Source: Methanocella sp. PtaU1.Bin125 (GTDB lineage Archaea > Halobacteriota > Methanocellia > Methanocellales > Methanocellaceae). Taken from it: a stretch of 37,813 nucleotides of DNA. Where the stretch lies: positions 1-37,813 of the forward strand of contig MVRA01000079.1 in the NCBI GenBank assembly GCA_002067315.1, given 5' to 3'. Position 1 is the first letter of the stretch. Every line of letters begins with the position of its first letter. Position numbers and translations under genes: made by a program. Below, one piece after another: positions 24,327 through 32,105 of the stretch. The notes beneath the pieces were generated by a model. That model searched no databases. It was not told where the DNA came from and was given only the letters and a program-made list of their open reading frames with translations.

Positions 24327-25688
24327 ATGAAGGAAGAGCTATTGCGCGTGGCCGCCCGCGTGGTGGACACGGCGGCATCGATGGACATCTGCTGCGAGGC
24401 CTTCGTCCAGAAGAAGCGTCACACTTCGATCATCATCGAGTCCGGCAAGGTCACCTTCGGTTCCATGGACGGCGACTACGGCATCGGCATCCGGGTGATC
24501 AACGGCCGCAACACCGGCTACGCGTACTGCGACGAGCGTTCGATCGAGTTCGGGCTGAAGCAGGCGCTTTCCGTGGCCCGGCTCAGCGCCCCGGGCTGCT
24601 ACGGGTTCCAGGACGACCGGAACTACGCAGGCACCCGGTCGATCTACGACAACAGGGTCGCGACCCTGGTCACGGAAGACGGCATAGACCTGGCCCGGGA
24701 CATCATCGAGGGCGCGTGCTACGACCCGCGGGTCACGCCGTCCCGCGGCGGCCTGTCGTTCGGGACGCTGGCCTATGCGGTGGCCAACAGCAACGGCGTC
24801 TCCGTCTATGACGAGGGCACGTTCCTCAGCGGGTCGGTCATGACAGTGCTCAAAGAAGACGGCGTCATGGTGAACGGCGACGACTCGCAGGTGTCGCGCA
24901 GCCGGGACTTCAGCTTCGAGGAGATCGGCCGGAAGGCCACGGAGAAGGCGATCGGGCAGCTCGGGCAGCAGGGCATCGAGACGGCGACGATGGACGTCAT
25001 CCTGCGGCCCGACGCGGCTTTCGACATCCTCTCGAACACCGTCCTGCCGTCCTTAAACGGCGACGCCGTCCGTAAGGGCGATTCGGTGTACGTGGATAAA
25101 ATGGGCAAGCCCGTGGCGGCCGGCGGCATCACCATCGTGGACGACGCCCGGCACCCGAAAGGCCTGAACACGTTCGCCACCGACGAAGAGGGCTATCCCA
25201 GCCGACGCACAGTGCTGGCCGACAACGGCGTCCTGACCGGGCTGCTCTACGACACGTATGCGGCCATCGAGGCCGGCGCGAAGCCGACCGGCAACGCCAT
25301 GCACGGGGATCGCATGGAAACCGGTACCACCTACAAGGTGTCGCCCTCGACCTGCGCCCGTAACTTCATCCTCGAGGGTGAGACGATGCCGGAAGAGGAG
25401 ATGATCCGCGGCGTGAGGAACGGCATCCTCGTCGACAACGTGCTCGGGGCCCACACCGCCAACAAAATTAGCGGCGACTTCTCCGTGGCCATCTATGCCG
25501 GCCACGCGATCCGGGATGGCGAGATCGCCTTCCCGCTCAAGGGCGGCATGATCGGCGGCAACATGCCCGCCATGCTCCTGCAGGCGGCCCTTGCGGACGA
25601 CTACCGGCTGGTCGAGTCCGGGTTTTCCCCGGCTTCCGGCTACATCCCCAGCATCAAGTTCTCCGGTGTGCGGGTCTCAGGTGGATGA
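24327..25688 (+). CDS. tldE: TldE/PmbA protease partner
   Basis: A 453-residue PmbA/TldE-family protein, the non-zinc partner of TldD. It has the paralogous N-terminal half (IIIESGKVTFGSMDGDYGIGIRVINGRNTGYAY), the central DVILRPDAAFDILSNTVLPSLNGDAV, and GLLYDTYAAIEAGAKPTGNAMHG, but no HExxxH, as expected for this subunit. Its ribosome site GGAGG lies inside the end of tldD and the gap is one base, so translation is likely coupled. The pair is complete, suggesting an active peptidase. No small precursor peptide gene was recognised beside it. Confidence 0.95.
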   Translation: MKEELLRVAARVVDTAASMDICCEAFVQKKRHTSIIIESGKVTFGSMDGDYGIGIRVINGRNTGYAYCDERSIEFGLKQALSVARLSAPGCYGFQDDRNYAGTRSIYDNRVATLVTEDGIDLARDIIEGACYDPRVTPSRGGLSFGTLAYAVANSNGVSVYDEGTFLSGSVMTVLKEDGVMVNGDDSQVSRSRDFSFEEIGRKATEKAIGQLGQQGIETATMDVILRPDAAFDILSNTVLPSLNGDAVRKGDSVYVDKMGKPVAAGGITIVDDARHPKGLNTFATDEEGYPSRRTVLADNGVLTGLLYDTYAAIEAGAKPTGNAMHGDRMETGTTYKVSPSTCARNFILEGETMPEEEMIRGVRNGILVDNVLGAHTANKISGDFSVAIYAGHAIRDGEIAFPLKGGMIGGNMPAMLLQAALADDYRLVESGFSPASGYIPSIKFSGVRVSGG

Positions 25689-25763
25689 GCGCCGCCCCGG
25701 CCCCCGGGACAACGTAGCGGCGCATCGGGCACGATTTCTTGCCGGGAGGCGGCAGGCAAGGGG

Positions 25764-25856
25764 CGTTCAATGAGAGTTCCCGGGCCGGTCACTCATGCGC
25801 GCGCGAGGCCGCCCGGCCGCCGCCCTGGATACTCCAGGACCTGTCAGGGACGACTA
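25764..25856. repeat. Family C GC-rich repeat, forward copy
   Basis: Shares CGTT-AA-GAGAG at its left end, GTCA...CATGC, a GGCCGC...GGCCGC core and GGGACGACTA at its right end with the copy at 34717-34809, and a 19-nt identical core with the reverse copy at 4349-4420. About 93 bp, no ORF. It is followed 38 bp later by a family A half-element, as the 4.4-kb copy is also followed by a family A element. Confidence 0.5.
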
Positions 25857-25893
25857 TAGATATGCCCGGTGATATAAACCATAAATGAACTGT

Positions 25894-25995
25894 GTTCTCT
25901 GCGCCCTGCAGCATGCTACGCACGCTCTGCAGCATGCTACGCACGCTCTGCAGCATGCTACGCATGCTCCTCTGCAATCTCCGGGGCCTTTTACT
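25894..25995. repeat. Family A half-element with a triple 21-bp tandem repeat
   Basis: Matches the right arm of the 4473-4618 element (GTTCTCTGCGCCCTGCAGC...CTCCTCTGC...CCTTTTAC) but has no left arm. The internal hairpin segment is expanded to three tandem 21-bp units at 25906-25926, 25927-25947 and 25948-25968, which differ at one or two positions only. Each unit holds a GCATGC-TAC-GCACGC-type hairpin; the third is a perfect AGCATGC-TAC-GCATGCT. Confidence 0.75.
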
Positions 25996-26069
25996 GTTCC
26001 TTGCTTTCAACTGCCCGGAGTAGCAATTAAAGTAATCAATAAATATATTTCTATTGCCATGTAAACATA

Positions 26070-26096
26070 TTAATATATACCAATCATATAATATAT
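26070..26096 (+). promoter_or_regulatory. Two overlapping TATA-like boxes
   Basis: TTAATATATAC (26070-26080) and ATAATATAT (26088-26096) precede the exported-protein gene. The first fits transcription starting near 26098-26105, giving a very short leader to ATG 26110 or a leaderless start at GTG 26098. Confidence 0.5.
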
Positions 26097-26109
26097 CGTG
26101 GATTGTCCG

Positions 26110-27294
26110 ATGCGCGCTCTCTATAGCCTTATTGCCGTTGCCTTTCTGGCCTTCATATTATTCAGCGCATCCGCGTCGGCCGCCGGTACCGGCGTGAAGG
26201 TGTATGCCCCGTCAGAATCTTCGGTCACGGGTGACGTCCTGCCGCTATCCTACAACGGCTCGTTTATCGTGATGAACGACGGGCTGCTGGACGCCGTCTA
26301 CGTCATCCGCGTGGCTGTCGACGACCCCCTGGTGATCACGTGGGTCAACGTCTCGCCGTCAGGCTTTACGCTGGCCCCCGGCGAGACACGTGTCGTATCG
26401 TTCAGCCTGAACGTCGGCTATGATCAGGCCATTCCCGGCACGTACCATATCAACTTCATGCCCGCCCGTCTGCCGCCGGCCGTGGAGCCTTACCTGGATA
26501 CCTTCGCCAATTATGTCTCGTACGTGGACAGCTACAACTTCACGGTCGAGATACCGGCAAGCCTGGAGGAGTCCTTTGCCTACAACGAGCAGCGGCCGGT
26601 GGTCTTCGGCGACGAAAACGGCCGGCTCAATCTCGTGCAGTACGCGCAGCCGGCGGGCAGCGGCCGTTCCCTGGTACAGATCGACCGGGCCGTCAGGGTC
26701 AACGTGCCGTCTGGCGTTCCCGTCAACCAGCCAGTCAATATCTCGCTCTCGGTGTTCGGCGACCTGAGCAGCCGGGGCATCGAGCTGATGGCCATCGACC
26801 CGGACGGCGTCTTCTATCCGGTCACCGGCGGCAATTTCACCTTCGGCCGGATGGGCCGCTGGGGCGTGATCGCCCTGATCGGCGACGAGGTCCTGCTGGG
26901 CAGGCCCGTGGACGTCACGGCGGGCGGCATCCAGCTCGTGATGCCGGGGATCGGCACCATCCTGGCCGCCATAGCGCTGATACTCCTGCTGGCCGTCGTG
27001 CCCATCTGGCTTTCCGGCCGGGGCGTGGCAAGGGAAGACCCATATGACGATATTGCCTATAAGGCCTACGTCATCAGGAAATACATTAACCAGTTCGACC
27101 GCCCCAGGCTGCTGCGGGCCGTCAGCCAGCTCCGGCAGGAATACGACGGCCTCGTCGCCAGCAAGGTCCGCGGCCGCCGCGCGAACGCGCGTGCCGCGCT
27201 GGAAGAGCTCGAGACCCTGACCCGCCTCGAGATGCTCCCCGAAGGACGCGATGTCACCGGCGAGGAACAAGAGGCCAGCGGGCCTGTATCTTGA
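26110..27294 (+). CDS. Signal-anchored exported protein with C-terminal TM and cytosolic tail
   Basis: About 394 residues. It has an N-terminal signal peptide (MRALYSLIAVAFLAFILFSASASA), a beta-rich extracellular part with Asn-linked glycosylation sites (NGSF, NVSP, NFTV, NISL) and an NEW/CARDB-like strand pattern (FTLAPGETRVVSFSLNV), then TM near 281-304 (GIGTILAAIALILLLAVVPIWL), and a basic helical tail of about 90 residues in the cytosol. The layout resembles a type I membrane protein. No named family is recognised. GTG 26098 would add four residues. It is likely transcribed alone. Confidence 0.7.
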   Translation: MRALYSLIAVAFLAFILFSASASAAGTGVKVYAPSESSVTGDVLPLSYNGSFIVMNDGLLDAVYVIRVAVDDPLVITWVNVSPSGFTLAPGETRVVSFSLNVGYDQAIPGTYHINFMPARLPPAVEPYLDTFANYVSYVDSYNFTVEIPASLEESFAYNEQRPVVFGDENGRLNLVQYAQPAGSGRSLVQIDRAVRVNVPSGVPVNQPVNISLSVFGDLSSRGIELMAIDPDGVFYPVTGGNFTFGRMGRWGVIALIGDEVLLGRPVDVTAGGIQLVMPGIGTILAAIALILLLAVVPIWLSGRGVAREDPYDDIAYKAYVIRKYINQFDRPRLLRAVSQLRQEYDGLVASKVRGRRANARAALEELETLTRLEMLPEGRDVTGEEQEASGPVS

Positions 27295-27437
27295 ATTGTT
27301 GATGTATCTTTATTGCTACGGGGTCTCGCGTGAAGGAACGCAAACGTGGTTGAAGGCAACAGAGAGTCGGCGGATGACCGGGGTCCTTGTCAGGTACAAG
27401 ATAATGAAAATCGGATGGTCGTCATGCTATGCGTGAA

Positions 27438-27833
27438 GGAACGGCAGCACAGTAAAAGGCCGCAAAGACCGCAGAGGAGCGTGCATGGCACGCTGCAGAG
27501 CGCAGAGAACTCGTATATGAAAATGGGTATTTTCATGTATAGGCTGATGAAAATACGGCCTTATCGATGCAATGCGACCACTGTCACGCTCGCCAAGGGC
27601 GCCAGGTAGCCAAGGGCGCCAAGGACTAAAAATCGCTATATACTAAAAAACATCTTGGCGCTCTTAGCCCCATGGCGCTCTTGGCGGGCGTGACAGTGGT
27701 CGCATAGCTTATACAAGGACTATTTTCATGGAAAGCAGTTATTATTTAGATTTCCACATGCAGTGTCTAAAAGGGGAACTGCGATCTCAGCGCTCCTCTG
27801 CGCTCTCTGCGGCCTTTAACCATTTCCTGCATT
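27438..27833. repeat. Family A element split by a family B insertion
   Basis: The left part (27438-27511) is the reverse complement of the right arm of the 4473-4618 element (AGTAAAAGGCCGCAAAGACCGCAG onward, with hairpin GCGTGC-ATG-GCACGC). The right part (27778-27833) is the reverse complement of its left arm, including the loop edge AAGG(GG)AACTGCG and the end CCTTTAACCATTTCC. The loop, about 39 bp in the intact copy, is here about 266 bp and contains a whole family B element. This is a complete inverted A element with a second element nested in its loop. Confidence 0.75.
27548..27730. repeat. Family B long inverted repeat, nested copy
   Basis: Core arms 27572-27624 and 27653-27705 are near-complementary: ATGCGACCACTGTCACGC at the outside, then GCGCCA(A/G)G-rich steps inside. 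Outer flanks (GATGAAAATAC...CCTTAT and its partner near 27713-27730) extend the pairing. The loop is about 28 bp and AT-rich. A second small hairpin, ATGAAAAT-GGGT-ATTTTCAT (27517-27536), lies just to the left. No ORF inside. As RNA or single-stranded DNA it would form a stem of more than 50 bp. Confidence 0.75.
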
Positions 27834-27866
27834 TTTTACGACCCCTATCTACTATAGATATCCTAT

Positions 27867-29231
27867 TCATTTTTCTATCTTCTTCAGGATGCCTTCGGCG
27901 GCTTCGATGCCGGTCGCCGCTGCCGGGACAATCCCGCGCGTCAGCCCGGCCCCGTCACCGGCGACGAACAGGTTGTCGACGACGGCGGTCTCGAAGTGCT
28001 CGCGGGTCTCGGGGCGTATGGCGGCGAACTTGATCTCCGGGGCGTAGAGCAGGGTGGCGTCCGACGCGACGCCCGGGACTACGCGGTCGAGCATGTCCAG
28101 GCCCTCGATGATGTCCACGACGACCCGATGAGGCATCGCCATGGAGATGTCGCCGGGCGTGACCGCCTTCAGCGTGGGCTCCACGTAGCTGCGGCGGAGG
28201 CGTTCCCAGGTCGACCGCCGGCCGCGGGTCAGGTCGCCCAGCCGCTGCAGGATCGGCCTGCCGCCGCCGATGGTGCGGGCCTGGTGGGCGATCGTCGACC
28301 CGTACTCGTTCGTGTTTTCCAGCGGCTCGGTGAGCGCGATCCGGGCCAGGAAGGCGAAGTTGGTGTTTTGCGAGCGGCAGTTGCGCTGGGAGTGGCCGTT
28401 CGCCCCCACGCCCGACTCGTACGTGTCCTGCACCACAAAGCCATAGGGGCAGGTGCAGAAGGTCCTCACTAAATCGTCGTGCGTGGGCGTGTACATGCGG
28501 AACTTCGGGTCCCAGTTGGTCCGGACCGCCTCCTCGTAGACCACTGCCGGCACCTCGACGCGCACCCCGACGTCGATGGGCATGTACCGGATCGGGACGC
28601 CGTAATGCTGCATCTGCTCGCCCAGCCAGGTGCTCGCGGACCGGCCCGGGGCCAGCAGCACGTAGTCGGCCTTGATCCGCTTTCCGTCAGCGATCACGCC
28701 CGTAGCCCGGCCGTTCTCCACGATCACACTCTCCACGCGGGTGTTGAGCCGGAACTTCACGCCCCTCGCCTTGAGGTCGCGCTCCATGGAGCCGATCACC
28801 CGGGGCAGCATGTCGCTGCCGATGTGCTTCTGGCGGATGGGGATGAACTCGATGCCGTTCGCCGCCGCGCGGGTGGCCAGGTCCGAGCCTCCGACGTGCG
28901 GGTCTTCCGGCGGGGCGCCGTGCCCGACGAAGTAGCGGTCGACCTCATCGATCAGCTCGTCGGCCCGCTGCGGGCTGACGAACTCCGCCCAGTCTCCGCC
29001 GATCACCGGGCTGAAATTGAGCTTGCCGTCCGACATGCCGCCGGCCCCGCCCACGCCGGCCGTGACGTGGCAGACGTTGCAGTAGATGCATTCTTTGCCT
29101 TTGATGACCTGGCAGCTTCGCTGGCTGATGTCCCTGCCGCGCTCGATGATGGTGACGTCGAGGCTGCCGGCGAGCTTGTGCGCGGCCATCAGCCCGGCCG
29201 GGCCCGCCCCCACGATGATTGCCTTCTTCAT
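27867..29231 (-). CDS. FAD-dependent oxidoreductase (COG2509-like)
   Basis: A 454-residue flavoprotein with N-terminal dinucleotide motif AIIVGAGPAGLMAAHKL (residues 4-20), then ERGRDISQRSCQVIKGKECIYCNVCHVTAGVGGAGGMSDGKLN, whose GGAGGMSDGKL block marks the uncharacterised FAD-dependent dehydrogenase group. The CIYCNVC cysteines could bind a metal or be redox-active. The closing GDGAGLTRGIVPAAATGIEAAEGIL is the C-terminal FAD motif. The substrate is unknown. The start at 29231 is ATG with GGAGTGTG upstream on the coding strand. It stands alone between repeat-containing spacers. Confidence 0.85.
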   Translation of the reverse strand: MKKAIIVGAGPAGLMAAHKLAGSLDVTIIERGRDISQRSCQVIKGKECIYCNVCHVTAGVGGAGGMSDGKLNFSPVIGGDWAEFVSPQRADELIDEVDRYFVGHGAPPEDPHVGGSDLATRAAANGIEFIPIRQKHIGSDMLPRVIGSMERDLKARGVKFRLNTRVESVIVENGRATGVIADGKRIKADYVLLAPGRSASTWLGEQMQHYGVPIRYMPIDVGVRVEVPAVVYEEAVRTNWDPKFRMYTPTHDDLVRTFCTCPYGFVVQDTYESGVGANGHSQRNCRSQNTNFAFLARIALTEPLENTNEYGSTIAHQARTIGGGRPILQRLGDLTRGRRSTWERLRRSYVEPTLKAVTPGDISMAMPHRVVVDIIEGLDMLDRVVPGVASDATLLYAPEIKFAAIRPETREHFETAVVDNLFVAGDGAGLTRGIVPAAATGIEAAEGILKKIEK

Positions 29232-29389
29232 CTTTCACACTCCCCAGCAAGATCAGGGCATCCGCTCGTTTTACTATCCGAACGGCCCGGGAAAATCAAT
29301 GCTAATAGAAAGTCCGGCACAGGGTTATAAATAATTTCTCGCGGTATTTCTTTGAGATCGGCGGCACGGGCGGCAGGTGCTTCAGATAG

Positions 29390-29614
29390 ATGTACGTGCG
29401 CTTCCTGCAGGAGGCCGCAAAGATCGCCGGGGACAGGAAGCGGGGGAACGCGTCTGTACAGATCGACCGGTCGGGGCGGATGTTCTCGGAGATCGGCCAG
29501 ATGTTTATAAATTTTGAGGATAAAACCCGGGTAAGCGGGCGTATAGCGAAGGCCTCAGAAATTTTCCGCCGTATTTCGGATACCGAAGAACAGGCTTTCC
29601 GATCGATCGCGTAG
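29390..29614 (+). CDS. Small basic protein, unknown
   Basis: A 74-residue protein, basic and helical (FLQEAAKIAGDRKRG, GRIAKASEIFRRISDTEEQAFRSIA), with no cysteine, signal or membrane span. Support for a real gene is a TATA box TATAAATAA at 29326-29334 and an AGGTG motif about 15 bp before the ATG. No family is recognised. It could be a DNA- or RNA-binding small protein, but that is a guess from composition. Confidence 0.4.
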   Translation: MYVRFLQEAAKIAGDRKRGNASVQIDRSGRMFSEIGQMFINFEDKTRVSGRIAKASEIFRRISDTEEQAFRSIA

Positions 29615-29669
29615 AATAACCATTAATATACTCCGGCAGTGATAGCGGCTTAATTGTTGTATATGTGAA

Positions 29670-29809
29670 GCGACTCCTGTCACGCTCGCCATGGGCGCCA
29701 GGTAGCCAGGAGCGCCAAGAATTTTTTAGGTTAGGACATTGCCCCATGATCTGAAAAACGTTGGCGCTCCTGGCTACCTGGCGCCCTTGGCGCTCGTGAC
29801 CGTAGTCGC
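29670..29809. repeat. Family B long inverted repeat, free copy
   Basis: The left arm 29670-29718 and right arm 29761-29809 are 49 bp each and nearly complementary throughout, including an unbroken segment GGGCGCCAGGTAGCCAGG. The loop of 42 bp is AT-rich and has TTTTTTA. The arms match those of the copy at 27548-27730 in the same order (GTCACGCTCGCC, GGGCGCCAGGTAGCC). No ORF. It fills most of the 289-bp spacer between 29615 and 29903. Confidence 0.8.
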
Positions 29810-29903
29810 ATTGCCAATGCAATAATTGCGATGTATATCATGACCAGGTATTAGGTATCTTAGTATCGATAAGTTCATCCCGCCGGCCACGTATCTTATA
29901 GCC

Positions 29904-30560
29904 ATGGATCGCAGGCGGCTACTGCTCTCGTTGCTGTTGCTGTGGTTCATGGGCATCGTGGTCATATTTTTCTTCTTCGGCAACCGGAGCGCTGCCGTAT
30001 TCGCTTTCGCGTATACAATTATCTATGGCGGCATCTGTTACCGGTACAGAGATTGTATCCGGTCTCTGCTAAATGGCATACGTCTACCCGTCGTTATCAA
30101 ATTTTTCGGCATCGCCTTCCTCGTTGCGGCAGCCGAGGAAGTCTTCTGCTATCTCACCGGCAACCGCATCGCGCTGCCGGTATTGTGGGCCGATATCCTG
30201 TTCTGCGGCCTGGCCTGGTTCGGCTGGTTCGGGGCGTGGTACTTCTTCCTTTCGAAGAAATACCGTTATAGTGCGACAGAAGCGTTGCTGCTGGCAGGTA
30301 TGGCAGGTATTCTCTACGAAGGCATCGGCCCTGTCCTGGCGAATCCTGTCGCCGTCCTGCCTGTCCTAGTCATCGCCCCGTTCATTTTCCTGGTCTATGC
30401 GGCGATCTTCGTGGTGCCCATGCAGCTGATCAGCTTTACCGGGACGAAGGAGGGCCTCTGGAAATATCCGGTAAGCATCGTGCTGCCGTACCTCGCTTCC
30501 CTCCCGATCGTCCTGGTATTGTTCCTGTTTTTCACCTTCGCGGAGGTGCCCCTGTATTGA
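29904..30560 (+). CDS. Polytopic membrane protein, unknown
   Basis: A 218-residue protein with about six or seven hydrophobic spans and few charges. AAAEEVFCYLTGNR near residues 72-85 has an EE pair at the edge of a membrane span, as in CPBP-type intramembrane proteases (EExxxR), but the full motif set is not present. No family is recognised. ATG 29904 follows CTTATAGCC with no strong ribosome site. Its stop overlaps the TTG start of the next membrane-protein gene, so the pair is translationally coupled and may form one complex. Confidence 0.65.
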   Translation: MDRRRLLLSLLLLWFMGIVVIFFFFGNRSAAVFAFAYTIIYGGICYRYRDCIRSLLNGIRLPVVIKFFGIAFLVAAAEEVFCYLTGNRIALPVLWADILFCGLAWFGWFGAWYFFLSKKYRYSATEALLLAGMAGILYEGIGPVLANPVAVLPVLVIAPFIFLVYAAIFVVPMQLISFTGTKEGLWKYPVSIVLPYLASLPIVLVLFLFFTFAEVPLY

Positions 30561-31546
30561 GTCTGCGGTCGCTGTTCCCGCCATGGCTCGCGCTGCTGCT
30601 CGTGTCCCCGGCCATCGGCGAAGTGCTCTCCGGCTCCTCGCCCCCGCCTGAGCTGCTCAACCCGGTCGCGCTTGCGTTTTTAATCGGCCTGTACGGCTGC
30701 GGCGCCCTGCTAGTCCGGGAGCTGACGGTACGATGGCACAGGGGGTGGCCGACGATCCTGGCCCTGGGCGCGGCTTATGGTATTATCGAGGAGGCGCTGA
30801 TGACGAAGAGCTTCTTCGACCCGGGCTGGATGGACGTGGGCCTGCTGGGCAGCTACGGGCGGTGGCTGGGCGTGAACTGGATATGGTCGCTGGAGCTGAC
30901 GCTATTCCACATGGTCTTCAGCATCGCGATCGCGATACTGCTGGTGCAGCTTGCCTATCCTGGCCGGAGCGGCCGGCCATGGGTAGGCCGCAGGGGCCTG
31001 ATAGCGTCGGCCGTGGTGCTCGTGTTCGTCGTCGTCTTCGGCTACCTGTTCCTGACGCCGTACCGGCCGGACATGGTCCTGTATTCCCTGGCCGTTATCG
31101 TTACCGCGGTCATCGTCCTGATAGCCAGACAGCTGCCAGCCACATTCGTTGTGAGATTCCGGGGCGGAATCATGAAGGCACGATGGCTGACCCCGGCGGG
31201 CTTCCTCTGGACGTTCTCGCTCTTCTTCATCGTGTGGGTGCTGCCACAGACCGGCATCCCGTCGTATGCCGTCTTCTTGATCCTGCTGGCACTGGGCCTT
31301 GCGGGCATATTTGCGCTGGCCCGGCTGTACGGGAAAGGCATGCAGTTCACGGACGTCCATAAGCTCGCCCTCGCTTCCGGGGCCCTCGGGTTCTTCATCC
31401 TGCTGTCGCTGGTGCTTGAGATCGGGGGCGCCAGGGGCATGGGGCTGGCAGGTGGCATTGCCGCTGTCCTGCTTATCCTGCTCTGGCGATCGTTAAGGTC
31501 GCGGGCAGGCAACAGAATTATTATCGACCGGACACATACCTCTTAA
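30557..31546 (+). CDS. Polytopic membrane protein with conserved-looking EE motif
   Basis: A 329-residue protein with about eight hydrophobic spans. SPAIGEVLSGSSPPPELLNP near the N-terminus, LLVRELTVRW, then AYGIIEEALMTKSFFDPGW near residues 73-91 and ELTLFHMVFSI near 114-124 look like fixed functional segments: an EE pair and an FH pair in successive spans recall CPBP proteases, but Arg of EExxxR is missing. Function is unknown. The TTG start overlaps the TGA of the upstream gene by four bases (TTGA); no better start is near the first TM span. It probably works with the upstream protein. Confidence 0.65.
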   Translation: MSLRSLFPPWLALLLVSPAIGEVLSGSSPPPELLNPVALAFLIGLYGCGALLVRELTVRWHRGWPTILALGAAYGIIEEALMTKSFFDPGWMDVGLLGSYGRWLGVNWIWSLELTLFHMVFSIAIAILLVQLAYPGRSGRPWVGRRGLIASAVVLVFVVVFGYLFLTPYRPDMVLYSLAVIVTAVIVLIARQLPATFVVRFRGGIMKARWLTPAGFLWTFSLFFIVWVLPQTGIPSYAVFLILLALGLAGIFALARLYGKGMQFTDVHKLALASGALGFFILLSLVLEIGGARGMGLAGGIAAVLLILLWRSLRSRAGNRIIIDRTHTS

Positions 31547-31564
31547 TTATCAGGGCGGATCACT

Positions 31565-31969
31565 TTGGTAAAACTATGGCAGATTCTGGTGCTGGTCGCG
31601 CTGACGGCAGCGGTCAGCGGGTGCTGTTCGGTGTGCAACTTCAGCACGGGCTTTAACACGGGCTTTGATAAGTCGACCTTTACGCTTTCCAGCTACGAGT
31701 ACGAGGTCAAAGAAATGACGCTGGGCAGCGATAGCAAGCTATCGTATACAGTGACGGCGAATGGCGGTTCAGTCGACATTTACCTCCTGGACGAGGCGAA
31801 CTACGAAGACTACGCCGACAATGGCATGGACTGGGATACCGATTACTACGATGAAGCGAACCCCTCTGTTTCCGGGACGTTCTCTCCCGGGAAAGCGGGT
31901 ACCTATTACTTCGTGGTCGAGAACCTAGGTGACGAGGACGTGCAGGTAACGTGGGATATCAGCTGGTAA
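31565..31969 (+). CDS. Small lipoprotein-like exported protein
   Basis: A 134-residue protein. A hydrophobic leader ends in a lipobox-like AVSGC (Cys at residue 20), so it is likely a lipid-anchored or exported protein. The mature part is acidic and Tyr-rich with beta-strand pattern (KLSYTVTANGGSVDIYLLDEANYEDY, TFSPGKAGTYYFVVENLGDEDVQVTWDI), similar in outline to PPC-type beta-sandwich domains. The start is TTG 31565, with GGGCGGATCAC before it; no ATG or GTG gives a full leader. It lies 18 bp after the membrane-protein gene and may belong to its operon. Confidence 0.65.
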   Translation: MVKLWQILVLVALTAAVSGCCSVCNFSTGFNTGFDKSTFTLSSYEYEVKEMTLGSDSKLSYTVTANGGSVDIYLLDEANYEDYADNGMDWDTDYYDEANPSVSGTFSPGKAGTYYFVVENLGDEDVQVTWDISW

Positions 31970-31980
31970 GGCTTATTAAG

Positions 31981-32022
31981 ATCGGCTTCCCGTGGCCTCT
32001 GTGATTTCCACGGGAAGCCGAT
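31981..32022 (+). promoter_or_regulatory. Perfect 15-bp inverted repeat ahead of the Mg-ATPase gene
   Basis: ATCGGCTTCCCGTGG (31981-31995) pairs perfectly with CCACGGGAAGCCGAT (32008-32022) across a 12-bp loop. The right arm overlaps a direct repeat: GTGATTTCCACG at 32001-32012 and again at 32023-32034. It lies 12 bp after the lipoprotein stop and 84 bp before ATG 32106. It has no T-run after it, so it may be a regulatory hairpin of the ATPase leader rather than a plain terminator. Confidence 0.6.
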
Positions 32023-32105
32023 GTGATTTCCACGAGCTATAAGAAACCTCAGAAGCTTCTAATCCACTCCCAACGCTTTTGTGTAGACAGCCGAAACATC
32101 CTGAT

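Noticed and set aside
25906-25968. CRISPR repeats of 21 bp
   Set aside because: There are no spacers between the units; it is a direct tandem expansion inside a family A half-element.
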